This document shows, piece by piece, positions 36,197-46,353 of a stretch of 64,000 nt of DNA. The stretch covers positions 350,307-414,306 of the forward strand of contig NZ_JAMBNR010000003.1 of NCBI RefSeq assembly GCF_023715205.1. The letters run 5' to 3'. The translations under genes were made by a program, and so were the position numbers. Each line of letters starts with the position of its first letter. Position 1 is the stretch's first letter. Below the pieces are notes generated by a model, which searched no databases, was not told where the DNA came from, and saw nothing but the letters and a program-made list of their open reading frames with translations. This DNA is from Mesobacillus maritimus. GTDB taxonomy: Bacteria > Bacillota > Bacilli > Bacillales > Cytobacillaceae.

Positions 36197-37057
36197 CTAT
36201 TTTTTCATGCGTGTAACCGCGAGTCGCGACAAATTAACCGCTTTCTTTATGTCGCTGTCTCCTACACTCACTACCCGTGTATACAATGTATCAATTAACG
36301 CAAGTTGGACCAGTCGACTGACCATCGCATCGGAGCGGTTTTCCGTTTCCTGCGCTTGCGTGAGCAGCAAGATATCTGCCATTTTGGCGAGCGTAGTGTT
36401 GGGATTTGACGTAATAATGATGCAAGTTGCCCCACTCTTTTTACTCATATCTACAACCTCAATGATGTTAACGGTTTCTCCTGAGTGCGAAATCGCAATC
36501 ACTACATCCTCTTCTGTCATATGACTTGCATAGATCGCTTGGTAATGAGGGTCTTTCACAGCAAGGGTTGTTCCGCCAATTCGCATGAATTTATGAGCAC
36601 CATCTTCAGCTATCGTTCCAGAAAGGCCTTGTCCAAAGAAAAATAGTCTAGCCGCTTTCGCGATTTTCCCCACCGCTTCTTCCATTTGATCGACATTCAA
36701 CTTTTCTTTTGTCATCATCATTGCACTAGAAAGTTGATCGCCGATTTTTTCAAACACCACATCTGCTTTGTCACTTTCTTTGATCTCATTATTGTCAGAA
36801 GAATAAGATGGACCATTAGCTGCATGCTCTTGTGCAAGCGCGACCTTTAGTTCTTGGTAACTGGCATAACCTAACTTTCGATACAAACGGACGACACTGG
36901 GTTCACTGACACCGCTTAAACTCGAAAGTTCGTTCATTGATAATAGAAACGGTTTTTCGTGTTTTTCTAATTGTTCAATGATTTTTTGCTCTGAAGCTGT
37001 TAACGCTTCTCTTTTTTCGTTCACACGTTCAAGAAAATTTGGCACTTGGTTCAACAC
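36197..37057 (-). CDS. RpiR-family regulator with SIS domain
   Basis: 286 residues: N-terminal RpiR HTH (1-80, LLSMNELSSLSGVSEPSVVRLYRKLG) and SIS sugar-phosphate domain (~120-260, FFGQGLSGTIAEDGAHKFMR, VIAISHSGETVNI). It likely senses a phosphorylated acid sugar and controls the flanking permease operon and the divergent aldolase. The N-terminus is uncertain: the TTG start lies only 2 nt after AAGGAGG, while a GTG four codons on is 11 nt away. Confidence 0.88.
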   Translation of the reverse strand: MLNQVPNFLERVNEKREALTASEQKIIEQLEKHEKPFLLSMNELSSLSGVSEPSVVRLYRKLGYASYQELKVALAQEHAANGPSYSSDNNEIKESDKADVVFEKIGDQLSSAMMMTKEKLNVDQMEEAVGKIAKAARLFFFGQGLSGTIAEDGAHKFMRIGGTTLAVKDPHYQAIYASHMTEEDVVIAISHSGETVNIIEVVDMSKKSGATCIIITSNPNTTLAKMADILLLTQAQETENRSDAMVSRLVQLALIDTLYTRVVSVGDSDIKKAVNLSRLAVTRMKK

Positions 37058-37069
37058 CTCCTTGCTTCT

Positions 37070-37085
37070 GTAGTAATATTACTAC
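37070..37085. promoter_or_regulatory. Candidate RpiR operator
   Basis: Perfect 16-bp palindrome GTAGTAATATTACTAC just upstream of the regulator gene; half-sites TGTAGTT recur at 37151-37157 and 37194-37202 toward the aldolase promoter. A weaker cre-like sequence overlaps 37087-37102. Confidence 0.7.
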
Positions 37086-37232
37086 ATGATTAGCGCTTTC
37101 ACAAGTGTTTTTTCACAAAAACGACAAATTTTCGACATAGATTCGACAAAATGTAGTTGTTTTCTTGTAGTTTTCCCCATAATATTGAGAATATAATGTA
37201 GTTTACTTACAAAAAGTGGAGGGGATTTTGAC

Positions 37233-38069
37233 ATGATTACTACAACGAAGGAATTGCTACAATCAGCAGAAGAAACTAATAGCGCGATTGCTGCTTTTAA
37301 TTGCTACAATGCAGAAACCGTTCAAGCAGCGATTGCCGCTGGAGAAAAGGCAAATAAAGGCGTGATCATTGCCTACGGCGAGCGCTATCAAGATTATATG
37401 AACATCGAAGCATTTGCGGCGTTTACACTGGAAGCTGCGCGTTGGGCTTCTATCCCTGTTGCACTTCATTTAGACCATAGCTATCAATTGGAAACGGTTA
37501 AACGTGCGATCGCATGTGGCTTTTCGTCTGTTATGTATGATGGCTCGGCTTTACCAATGGAAGAAAACGTGAAAACAACGAAGCATGTTGTTGAACTTGC
37601 ACATGCTGCAGGTGTTTTTGTGGAAGCGGAAATTGGCTCAATGGCAAAAGGTGACTTTTCAGACGAGGAAGAAGGCGATGGTCGTTTGACAGATCCGGAT
37701 GAAGCAGCATGGTTTGTACGCGAAACAAATGTTGACTTTTTAGCCGCTTCCATTGGAACGGTTCATGGGATGTATAAAGGCGAACCAAATTTACAGTTAG
37801 AGTTATTAGAAAAGATTGCTGATCGTATTCAGATTCCACTTGTGCTCCACGGCGGCTCAGGAACACCGGAAGATCAAGTGTTACAAGCGATTGATCGCGG
37901 CATTCGTAAAATTAATGTGAATACCGAAATTTCGTTGGCTGCGGTTGGGGAAATCGTAAAACAAGTAAGTGCGAATCCACAGATTCACCTTAGCAATTTG
38001 ATGACCGCGGCACAGGAAGTTATGACTGCACAGATGACGAAGATTATTGAAGTTTATAAGAATAATTGA
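37233..38069 (+). CDS. Class II (zinc) aldolase, FBA/GatY/KbaY family
   Basis: 278 residues, FbaA/GatY-type TIM barrel. Zinc ligands visible: His in VALHLDHSYQ (~78-82), Glu in FVEAEIGSM (~130), His in SIGTVHGMYKG (~172) and His in VLHGGSGTPEDQV (~205), plus DHSY catalytic Asp. It would split a phosphorylated ketose or ketonate to DHAP and an aldehyde. Divergent from the RpiR gene and adjoining a DUF1537 kinase operon, so it may cleave the product of that kinase. Confidence 0.88.
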   Translation: MITTTKELLQSAEETNSAIAAFNCYNAETVQAAIAAGEKANKGVIIAYGERYQDYMNIEAFAAFTLEAARWASIPVALHLDHSYQLETVKRAIACGFSSVMYDGSALPMEENVKTTKHVVELAHAAGVFVEAEIGSMAKGDFSDEEEGDGRLTDPDEAAWFVRETNVDFLAASIGTVHGMYKGEPNLQLELLEKIADRIQIPLVLHGGSGTPEDQVLQAIDRGIRKINVNTEISLAAVGEIVKQVSANPQIHLSNLMTAAQEVMTAQMTKIIEVYKNN

Positions 38070-38082
38070 TTTTGGTTTATTT

Positions 38083-38173
38083 TCCCTAGGGCGAATATAT
38101 CTGATTGAAAGGCCGAATTTATTCGCTGTAGAGCAAATAAATCTCGGCAACTATTCTCCCTACAGCGAATAAA
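38083..38173. repeat. GCGAATAAA-type palindromic repeats, second cluster
   Basis: Units such as AGGGCGAATATATCTGATTG and CCCTACAGCGAATAAA match those at 24077-24300, including an almost identical AGGGCGAATATATYTGATTG string in both places. Confidence 0.75.
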
Positions 38174-38190
38174 CCCGTGCATTTTACACT

Positions 38191-38226
38191 TAGAAGCCCT
38201 ACAACACTGTTGCAGGGCTTCTTTTA
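38191..38226. terminator. Bidirectional terminator, aldolase / glpD
   Basis: AGAAGCCCTACAACA / TGTTGCAGGGCTTCT stem with T-run after it. Confidence 0.9.
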
Positions 38227-38227
38227 T

Positions 38228-39907
38228 TTAGTTCGCAGCAGCTTTTGGCTCCTCATCACATGGTGTAACCGCCTCTTGAAGTGCTTTTTCTAGAGTGCAT
38301 TGATGCTGTTTCTTCTGTTTAGCATTCCACTTAAACTGATCGGCCATATAATTAAGCACTTGTGTTTTCCATTTATCAACAAGTTTGATATTAAACAAGA
38401 TCGCTCCTGTGCGACGGTTAAAGAAATCGAGCGGTGTGGCGACCATTTCTTGATCCATCGCATAAACAAGTTTCGCAAATAAAGGTAAAGGCAATTTGTA
38501 TTTGGCCGCGTCATCCTTCTTTTGTTCAAGAAGCCCGTAAACCTGTTCAATATTCGAGCCGTACGTTCTTGCCAGTTGCTCGGCTTCGTCTTTTGTAAAC
38601 CCCAAGTCCACTCCTTTTTGAATCTGGTTTGCTACAAATGAATCAAATTGCGCAGCCCCGCCGACATTTCCTCCTGAAATCGGTAAATGTTTTGTTTTAC
38701 ATGCTGGAACTTCTCTTCCTTGCTCTGCTTTAAATTTAGTAGCAAGCAAGTCGACAATCATTTCGGCCATTTTCCGGTAGCCTGTTAATTTTCCACCAGC
38801 AATCGTGATCAAACCGGAGTTTGATTCCCAAACTTCATCTTTCCGTGAAATTTCAGATGGGTCTTTGCCTTCTTCGTAAATAAGCGGCCTCACACCAGCC
38901 CAGCTGGATTCAATGTCTTTTTCACTGATTTTTACATCCGGGAACATATAGTTAATCGCGTTGATAATATACGTACGATCACTGATGGTCATTCTAGGAT
39001 TCACAGCATCTTCATTATAAAAAGTATCGGTTGTACCAACATATGCCTTGCCATCTCTTGGAATCGCAAACACCATGCGTCCGTCTGGCGTATCGAAGTA
39101 AACCGCTTGTTTTAACGGGAAACGTTTTTGGTCAATGACGACATGAACGCCTTTTGATAACTGCAATGTTTTGCCTTTTTTCGATTGATCCATTTCCCGA
39201 ATTTGATCCACCCATGGACCAGCTGCGTTGACAATCTTCGTTGCCCGAATTTCGTATTGTTCGCCTGTTAATTGATCTTCAACGAGCACCCCGACTACTT
39301 TTGAGTTTTCATAAATAAGATTGATAACTTTCGTGTAATTGGCGGCAACTGCGCCTTGTTCAACCGCTGCTTTCATCACTTCAATCGTTAAGCGAGCATC
39401 ATCGGTACGGTATTCCACATAATACCCACCACCTTTTAAGCCGCCCTTTTTGACAAGTGGTTCTTTCGCTAACGTTTCGTCAACCGACAACATTGAACGC
39501 CGTTCTGATTTCTTAACTCCTGCTAAAAAGTCATAAACTCGAAGCCCAATGGATGTGGAAAACTTGCCAAACGTTCCGCCTTGATGAAGCGGCAACAGCA
39601 TCCACTCAGGTGTTGTCACATGTGGACCATTTTCATATACAATTGCTCTTTCCTTTCCGACCTCAGCGACCATTTTCACTTCGAATTGTTTTAAATAACG
39701 GAGACCGCCATGTACGAGTTTCGTCGAACGACTGGATGTTCCTGCGGCAAAGTCCTGCATTTCAACGAGAGCGGTAGAAATCCCGCGCGTCGATGCATCA
39801 AGCGCGATCCCAGCACCTGTAATTCCTCCGCCAATCACTAGCACATCATAATGTTTATTTTTTAAAGTATTCACAAGCTCAGTACGCTGTAAATTTGAGA
39901 ATGTCAT
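38228..39907 (-). CDS. glpD: Aerobic glycerol-3-phosphate dehydrogenase
   Basis: 559 residues. FAD-binding [17 protein letters not shown] near residue 25, [16 protein letters not shown] (~58), AGPWVDQI (~230), active-site-type [12 protein letters not shown] (~360) and the family's C-terminal helical domain. Membrane-associated; oxidises glycerol-3-phosphate to DHAP and passes electrons to menaquinone. Preceded by AGGAGGAG and by a leader terminator of the GlpP-controlled kind. Confidence 0.95.
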   Translation of the reverse strand: MTFSNLQRTELVNTLKNKHYDVLVIGGGITGAGIALDASTRGISTALVEMQDFAAGTSSRSTKLVHGGLRYLKQFEVKMVAEVGKERAIVYENGPHVTTPEWMLLPLHQGGTFGKFSTSIGLRVYDFLAGVKKSERRSMLSVDETLAKEPLVKKGGLKGGGYYVEYRTDDARLTIEVMKAAVEQGAVAANYTKVINLIYENSKVVGVLVEDQLTGEQYEIRATKIVNAAGPWVDQIREMDQSKKGKTLQLSKGVHVVIDQKRFPLKQAVYFDTPDGRMVFAIPRDGKAYVGTTDTFYNEDAVNPRMTISDRTYIINAINYMFPDVKISEKDIESSWAGVRPLIYEEGKDPSEISRKDEVWESNSGLITIAGGKLTGYRKMAEMIVDLLATKFKAEQGREVPACKTKHLPISGGNVGGAAQFDSFVANQIQKGVDLGFTKDEAEQLARTYGSNIEQVYGLLEQKKDDAAKYKLPLPLFAKLVYAMDQEMVATPLDFFNRRTGAILFNIKLVDKWKTQVLNYMADQFKWNAKQKKQHQCTLEKALQEAVTPCDEEPKAAAN

Positions 39908-39937
39908 GTTGAACTCCTCCTGTTAGTTTTATATTCG

Positions 39938-40002
39938 TGAAAAAACAAAAAGAGACCGCAAAAGACATTACTCCTCAATACAGTAATGTTTTTGCGGTCT
40001 CT
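39938..40002 (-). promoter_or_regulatory. GlpP-type leader terminator of glpD
   Basis: In the glpD leader, AGAGACCGCAAAAACATTACTG pairs (here split by a bulge) with its inverted copy over 39951-40002 and is followed by CTTTTTGTTTTTT. The strand upstream carries GGAGATTAGGAG, a motif shared with the glpF leader. Known for B. subtilis glpD, where GlpP plus glycerol-3-phosphate prevents termination. Confidence 0.85.
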
Positions 40003-40107
40003 CCTAATCTCCAACCTATTATTAACTTATTTATAGTGTACCATTAAAAGTTTTTTTCGTACAGTGTAGAACGCCCTTTTGCATGATTAAAAGTTCTTTT
40101 TTAAAAC

Positions 40108-41616
<1,509 letters not shown>

Positions 41617-41626
41617 CTAATATTCA

Positions 41627-42448
41627 TTAAGCGGTCTTTGATGCCTGACCTTGAATAACTCCCTTTTCACTTACAAAAAACGCAACACCTAGCACAAGTG
41701 CATTTAACGCTACTACACTCCATAATAATCCATTCATATTTCCGATGAAAGCGGCTTGGTAAAAAACAGTTCCCAAACTGCCACCTAAAATCGGACCAAC
41801 GACAGGAATCCATGCGTATCTCCAGTTGGAGCTGCCCTTTCCAGCAATCGGCAAGAAAAAGTGCGCAATTCGTGGACCAAGGTCACGAGCCGGATTGATG
41901 GCATAACCTGTTGTTCCTCCTAAAGACATCCCAATCACGACAATCAGCAAGCCAACCGCGAGTGGATTCAAGCCTTCGGTAAATTGGTTCGCGCCAATGT
42001 ATAAAAGTCCCAGTACCAGGAAAAACGTTCCAATGACCTCACTTAGTAAATTTGAAAATGTATGTGGAATCGCTGGACTTGTTGAAAACACGCCTAGCTT
42101 TACACCAGGATCTTTCGTTTCTTTCCAGTGCGGCAAATAATGCAAATATACAATCACAGAACCGATGATCGCTCCAATCATTTGGGCGACAATATAAGCT
42201 GGAACCTCTGCCCAAGCGAAATCTCCATTCAGTGCCAACGCAATGGTGACAGCCGGATTCAAGTGTGCACCACTAACCGACCCAACCGCGAATACCCCCA
42301 TCGTCACCGCAAGTCCCCAAGCAAGTGTGATAACAATCCAGCCCGCATTTTGGGCGTAAGATTTCGATAATGATGAACCAGCACCAATCCCAGCACCTAA
42401 AACGATTAAAATCATCGTGCCGACTAATTCTCCAACAAACGGTGTCAT
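41627..42448 (-). CDS. glpF: Glycerol facilitator
   Basis: 273 residues, MIP fold with six membrane segments and two NPA half-helices: AHLNPAVT (~62) and AINPARDLGPR (~195), the Asp after the second marking aquaglyceroporins. Channels glycerol inward for GlpK. First gene of glpFK, behind a leader terminator and a CcpA-controlled promoter. Confidence 0.95.
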   Translation of the reverse strand: MTPFVGELVGTMILIVLGAGIGAGSSLSKSYAQNAGWIVITLAWGLAVTMGVFAVGSVSGAHLNPAVTIALALNGDFAWAEVPAYIVAQMIGAIIGSVIVYLHYLPHWKETKDPGVKLGVFSTSPAIPHTFSNLLSEVIGTFFLVLGLLYIGANQFTEGLNPLAVGLLIVVIGMSLGGTTGYAINPARDLGPRIAHFFLPIAGKGSSNWRYAWIPVVGPILGGSLGTVFYQAAFIGNMNGLLWSVVALNALVLGVAFFVSEKGVIQGQASKTA

Positions 42449-42487
42449 TTTCTCCCTTCCCCCTTATACATATTTACTCGACGAAAA

Positions 42488-42540
42488 CAAAAAGAGACCC
42501 ACAACAGAACAACCCATCGAAATGGGCGCTGCGTGAATCT
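42488..42540 (-). promoter_or_regulatory. GlpP-type leader terminator of glpFK
   Basis: Minus-strand hairpin AGATTCACG...CCCATTTCGATGGG...GTGGGTCT followed by CTTTTTGTTTT, the same tail as in the glpD leader; a GGAGATT motif precedes it in both. Confidence 0.82.
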
Positions 42541-42577
42541 CCTTCTCTCCGTCACAAATCTATTAACTTTTAAAGCT

Positions 42578-42606
42578 AGTATAAATTTGCATGAAAACGT
42601 TGTCAA
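42578..42606 (-). promoter_or_regulatory. Sigma-A promoter of glpFK with overlapping cre box
   Basis: TTGACA and TATACT separated by 17 bp on the minus strand. The cre box ATGAAAACGTTGTCAA (42591-42606, 15 of 16 consensus positions) covers the -35 and spacer, so CcpA binding should block RNA polymerase. Confidence 0.85.
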
Positions 42607-42635
42607 CAACTTAATTAAGATAAAGATAGTAAAAA

Positions 42636-43175
42636 TCAGTGCCACAAGTCGGTTTTTGAAGTGGTAATCGCAGTGGCACCGGCATTCAGTGCATTTTCTA
42701 CTTCTTCTTTTGTGCGAATTAATCCGCCCGCAAAAATCGGGACGCCCACTCGCTCTTTTACTTCAGTAATCATCCATGGCATTGCCCCTGGAAGCACTTC
42801 GATATAATCAGGACGTGTTTTTTCAACCAGTTTTAAACTTTTCTCCAGTGCATGACTGTCGAGCAAAAACACGCGCTGAACCGCGACAACTCCTTTTTGT
42901 TTTGCTTTTTGAATCACGCCTGTCTTTGTCGAGATTAACCCAAAAGGCTTAAATTCTTGGCAAATATATTCAGTCGCATATTCATCACTTTTGATGCCTT
43001 GAATGAGATCGACATGATAAATCATTTTCTTGCCAGCCGCTTTGGCCATTCTGTTGACGTTTTTAAGCTGGGCAATATGTAAATCTAGAAAGACGCCAAT
43101 TTCATATGGGCTTTCTAAAAACCGTTCAAACTCTCGCATATTTGATGAAGCCGGTAGGATTTTCTGGTCAATCAT
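42636..43175 (-). CDS. glpP: Glycerol-3-phosphate-responsive antiterminator GlpP
   Basis: 179 residues from the ATG 7 nt after TGGAGG; the frame runs 21 codons further upstream but without a ribosome site. GlpP family throughout: ASSNMREFERFLESPYE, FLDLHIAQLKN, HVDLIQGI, YICQEFKPFGLISTKT, VLPGAMPWMI and FAGGLIRTKEEV. A TIM-barrel RNA-binding regulator that, with glycerol-3-phosphate, stops termination in the glpFK and glpD leaders seen nearby. Confidence 0.95.
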   Translation of the reverse strand: MIDQKILPASSNMREFERFLESPYEIGVFLDLHIAQLKNVNRMAKAAGKKMIYHVDLIQGIKSDEYATEYICQEFKPFGLISTKTGVIQKAKQKGVVAVQRVFLLDSHALEKSLKLVEKTRPDYIEVLPGAMPWMITEVKERVGVPIFAGGLIRTKEEVENALNAGATAITTSKTDLWH

Positions 43176-43297
43176 TTTTGAACCTCCACAGTCTAAAAAA
43201 TTACTTACTATCTTAATAAGAAACATGCTAGAACACAAGAGAAGTTTATTTGCACAATCTTGTATTCCATCTCTATCTAAGTTATAGTGATACCTAT

Positions 43298-43330
43298 CTT
43301 ATATAACAAACATATAACCTTTGTATAAGG
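43298..43330 (-). promoter_or_regulatory. Three 11-bp phased repeats upstream of the CarH-like gene
   Basis: Read on the minus strand: CCTTATACAAA, GGTTATATGTT, TGTTATATAAG, each fitting NNTTATAYANN with an exact 11-bp period. The same three-repeat array (plus orientation) stands before the ABC exporter. CarH tetramers are known to bind 11-bp direct repeats. Confidence 0.7.
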
Positions 43331-43342
43331 TGGTGTAAGGTT

Positions 43343-44242
43343 TTGTACAATATTAAGGCTGTTTCCAAAATGGTGGATATGCCAACGGTGACGATTCGAT
43401 CTTGGGAACAGCGTTATCAGGCGGTCGTTCCAGAGCGAACCGAGTCTGGTCACCGGGTCTATACAGAAGCACAAGTGAATGATTTAAAATGGTTAAAAAA
43501 ACAAGTGCAAGAAAATGGGATTGCTGTTAGTCAGGCGGTCAAAATGTTGCATGATAAGCAAAAGGAAGCACCGCTTTCTTTTAACACATCTGAACTGAAC
43601 CACGACCAGCAATTTGAAAATCAAATCAATGAGTTATTTCAAGCCGTAACCAAGATGGACGCTAAGCAATGTCATTTTTTGCTTGATCTTTATTTTTCAC
43701 AATTTCACTATAAAACCGTATTTTTCTCAATTATTGTTCCGCTCATGTACAAAGTGGGCGATGCTTGGGAAAGAGGCGAGCTGCACGTAGCGAAAGAACA
43801 TATGATTAGCAATCTGGTTTTGCAGCGAGCGATGACGTTTTTTAACTTGTTTCGCACATTCGATACCTTGCCAAAAGTGATGGCTTTCTGCCCTGAAGGC
43901 GAACACCATCAACTTGGGTTAATTCTTTTCACATTGTCACTACGCGAGCAGCATTATCCGGTTTATTATATCGGAGCTGATACACCGCTCGACGGACTTA
44001 GTGACTTGATCAACGAAAAAGACATCGAAATTGTTGCCATCTCCACGTCCCGTAAAAGTGATGAACCGATAATTTCGCACTATATCGAAACCTTAAAAAC
44101 TGAAAATCCAAAGCTGAAATTTATCGTTGGCGGGTTGGCCGTAAATCAAAGCAAAGCCATGCCACCAAGGTGGGACATCTCCCCTACCGACCAAAATTGG
44201 TTGCAAACATTGTCTCCTGTTTTAGACAAAAACCTAGTTTAA
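43343..44242 (+). CDS. CarH/LitR-like B12-binding MerR-family regulator
   Basis: 299 residues from TTG, with AAGG at 43338. MerR HTH (1-70: YNIKAVSKMVDMPTVTIRSWEQRY), helical-bundle domain (~85-170) holding the W-x9-EH light-sensor signature (WERGELHVAKEH), then a Rossmann B12 domain (~180-285) with EHHQLG, the DxHxxG variant that supplies the lower cobalt ligand. CarH/LitR tetramers repress in the dark with adenosylcobalamin and dissociate in light. The residue after the signature Trp is Glu, where Thermus CarH has His132, the light-state upper ligand. A terminator directly follows, so the exporter downstream is a separate unit. Confidence 0.85.
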   Translation: MYNIKAVSKMVDMPTVTIRSWEQRYQAVVPERTESGHRVYTEAQVNDLKWLKKQVQENGIAVSQAVKMLHDKQKEAPLSFNTSELNHDQQFENQINELFQAVTKMDAKQCHFLLDLYFSQFHYKTVFFSIIVPLMYKVGDAWERGELHVAKEHMISNLVLQRAMTFFNLFRTFDTLPKVMAFCPEGEHHQLGLILFTLSLREQHYPVYYIGADTPLDGLSDLINEKDIEIVAISTSRKSDEPIISHYIETLKTENPKLKFIVGGLAVNQSKAMPPRWDISPTDQNWLQTLSPVLDKNLV

Positions 44243-44259
44243 CTGCTAGGTTTTTTTGT
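44229..44259 (+). terminator. Terminator of the CarH-like gene
   Basis: AAACCTAG / CTAGGTTT stem followed by seven T; overlaps the stop codon. Confidence 0.85.
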
Positions 44260-44277
44260 TTGCCTTATTTTTACAAA

Positions 44278-44310
44278 AATTATATATTAGTTATACAATA
44301 GTTATACAAA
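44278..44310 (+). promoter_or_regulatory. Three 11-bp phased repeats upstream of the ABC exporter
   Basis: AATTATATATT, AGTTATACAAT and AGTTATACAAA in exact 11-bp register, ending 21 bp before the exporter start. Same consensus as the array in front of the CarH-like gene. Confidence 0.72.
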
Positions 44311-44331
44311 GTAACTAAAGGAAGTGAATCC

Positions 44332-45378
44332 ATGTTTCTGGCTTGGAACGAAATGAAAAACAATAAACTTCGGTTTATGCTGATTGTTGGTGTATTAACC
44401 CTCGTTTCTTACTTGGTTTTCTTTTTATCAGGATTGGCGAACGGGTTAGAAAGTTTAAATAAAGAAGCTGTTTTAAAATGGGATGCTGATGGAATTATTT
44501 TAACGGAGGAATCGGATGTCAACTTGCCACAATCGAGCTTGAAGTTGGACGATTATGACGGTCATGGCACCGACGAATATGCAGTTTTAGGGCAAATGAA
44601 TGCCATTGCAACTTCTGGTGAACTAAAGTCCAATGTTTCCATTTTCGGGATTAAGAATGACGAATTTATAATGCCCGATGTCATTGAAGGCGAAGCTTTT
44701 ACTGATACAGGTGAAGTGATTGCTGATGATTCCTTAAAAGAGGAAGGCTTTGAGATTGGCGACGAGTTAGAATTATCCGCAACAGACGAAACGTTGATCA
44801 TCACTGGTTTTACCGAGGATGCGAAGTTCAACGCCGCACCGGTATTATATGGAAGTCTTGAAACGTTAGAACAGCTACGGATGAATAGCACAGTGAATGG
44901 CTTTGTCATCCGCACCGACAATCTTGATGACGTTCCCGTTAGCGAAAAACTGCAAGTGATTCCAACACAAACTTTTATCGAAAACATGCCTGGATATTCT
45001 GAGCAAAGTTTGACGTTAGCGTTTATGATTTATTTCTTGTTTATCATTTCTGCTGTCATTCTCGCAATCTTCTTATATGTTTTAACCATCCAGAAGATTA
45101 GTATTTTCGGTGTGATGAAGGCGCAAGGAATTTCAAGCGGTTATTTAGCAAAATCCGTTGTCGCGCAGACATTTTTACTCGCTTTAGCTGGTGTCATCAT
45201 TGGCTTGGCGCTAACGATTACCACTGGTTTCTTCTTACCAGCTGCCGTTCCTGTCGCATTTAATGCTCTTGATTTGTTCATTTATGGAATCGTACTCGTA
45301 CTCGTTTCGGTGCTAGGGGCGTTATTCTCAGTCCAAACGATTGTCAAAATTGATCCTTTAAAAGCGATAGGAGGTTAA
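44332..45378 (+). CDS. FtsX-like ABC exporter permease (HrtB/DevC type)
   Basis: 348 residues: N-terminal membrane segment (~15-38), extracytoplasmic domain of about 190 residues, then three membrane segments (~230-340) with the FtsX signature around GVMKAQGISSGYLAKSVVAQ and the ending VKIDPLKAIGG. HrtB/DevC/YknZ-type permeases extrude amphipathic compounds such as haem or glycolipids. Pairs with the ATPase gene 3 bp downstream. Likely under the CarH-like regulator through the repeats at 44278. Confidence 0.87.
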   Translation: MFLAWNEMKNNKLRFMLIVGVLTLVSYLVFFLSGLANGLESLNKEAVLKWDADGIILTEESDVNLPQSSLKLDDYDGHGTDEYAVLGQMNAIATSGELKSNVSIFGIKNDEFIMPDVIEGEAFTDTGEVIADDSLKEEGFEIGDELELSATDETLIITGFTEDAKFNAAPVLYGSLETLEQLRMNSTVNGFVIRTDNLDDVPVSEKLQVIPTQTFIENMPGYSEQSLTLAFMIYFLFIISAVILAIFLYVLTIQKISIFGVMKAQGISSGYLAKSVVAQTFLLALAGVIIGLALTITTGFFLPAAVPVAFNALDLFIYGIVLVLVSVLGALFSVQTIVKIDPLKAIGG

Positions 45379-45381
45379 ACC

Positions 45382-46068
45382 ATGGCATTGATTCAATTAA
45401 AGAACGTTAATAAAGTATTTCCAACAGGAAAGGCGGAAATACAAGCGTTAAAACCAACGAATTTCACCGGGGAAGCTGGTGAGCTGATTGCGATTATTGG
45501 CCCGTCCGGCTCAGGAAAAAGTACATTTTTAACGATTGCCGGCGGACTTCAAACACCTACTAACGGCGAAGTCATTATTAACGGCAAAGACATTACCGAG
45601 TTAAAGGAAAAACAGCGCGCAAAAATCAGACTAGAAGAAATTGGCTTTGTGCTTCAATCTTCGAATCTTGTTCCGTTTTTATCTGTTCAGCAGCAAATGA
45701 AATTACTTGACCAGGTTAAAAAGAACAATCTCTCACCCGAAAAGCGAGAACAAGTCTATCTTTCTTTAGGAATCCAAGAATTAATGACCAGCTTCCCGTC
45801 TGAGTTGTCCGGTGGTCAGCGCCAGCGCGTCGCGATCGCCAAAGCTTTGTACACAGACCCGAGCATTATTTTAGCAGATGAACCGACCGCATCGCTTGAT
45901 TCAGAGCGTGCTTTTGAAGTGATGGAAATGTTGCGGAAAGTAACCACTGACAACAAGAAAACAACCATTGTCGTCACCCATGATACGCGCCTCATTGATT
46001 ATTGCGACAAGGTATACCGCATTACCGATGGAACATTACATCAAGAAATGGCAAGCTTAACTTCATAA
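45382..46068 (+). CDS. ABC exporter ATPase (HrtA/MacB/LolD type)
   Basis: 228 residues with Walker A GPSGSGKST (~39), Q-loop VLQSSNLVPF, signature LSGGQRQR (~142), Walker B SIILADEPTASLD and switch VTHD. This compact LolD/HrtA-type ATPase powers the upstream permease. Ribosome site AGGAGG overlaps the end of the permease gene. Confidence 0.92.
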   Translation: MALIQLKNVNKVFPTGKAEIQALKPTNFTGEAGELIAIIGPSGSGKSTFLTIAGGLQTPTNGEVIINGKDITELKEKQRAKIRLEEIGFVLQSSNLVPFLSVQQQMKLLDQVKKNNLSPEKREQVYLSLGIQELMTSFPSELSGGQRQRVAIAKALYTDPSIILADEPTASLDSERAFEVMEMLRKVTTDNKKTTIVVTHDTRLIDYCDKVYRITDGTLHQEMASLTS

Positions 46069-46194
46069 AAACAACGTTTGGCTTATATGTGCGAAGGGAA
46101 TAGAAAAATAGATAGAGAGAGAACGACTTCGCTTTTACGCTAAGATGGGAATACTTTCATAGAGGGTATGGCTAAAAAAATTAGGAGGGAATGG

Positions 46195-46353
46195 ATGTTA
46201 CTTCTAAAAGACCATGAATTACTCAACGCCTACAAGAAAGCAGTAGAGATGAACTTAGAAGAGGACTTCCTCAATTTACTAGCCACTGAGTTGAATCGAA
46301 GAAAAATTGAATTTTTACAGAAGCCGAGGGGGGTTTCCCTCACGTCGAAATAA
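46195..46353 (+). CDS. sda: Sporulation-kinase inhibitor Sda
   Basis: 52 residues from the ATG 6 nt after AGGAGG; an ATG 27 bp upstream is only 1 nt from its best purine block. Two helices, DHELLNAYKKAVEMNLEEDF and NLLATELNRRKI, match the Sda hairpin. In B. subtilis Sda binds the KinA dimer interface and halts sporulation while DNA replication is disturbed. The C-terminal tail KPRGVSLTSK is short and basic. Followed by a strong terminator. Confidence 0.85.
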   Translation: MLLLKDHELLNAYKKAVEMNLEEDFLNLLATELNRRKIEFLQKPRGVSLTSK

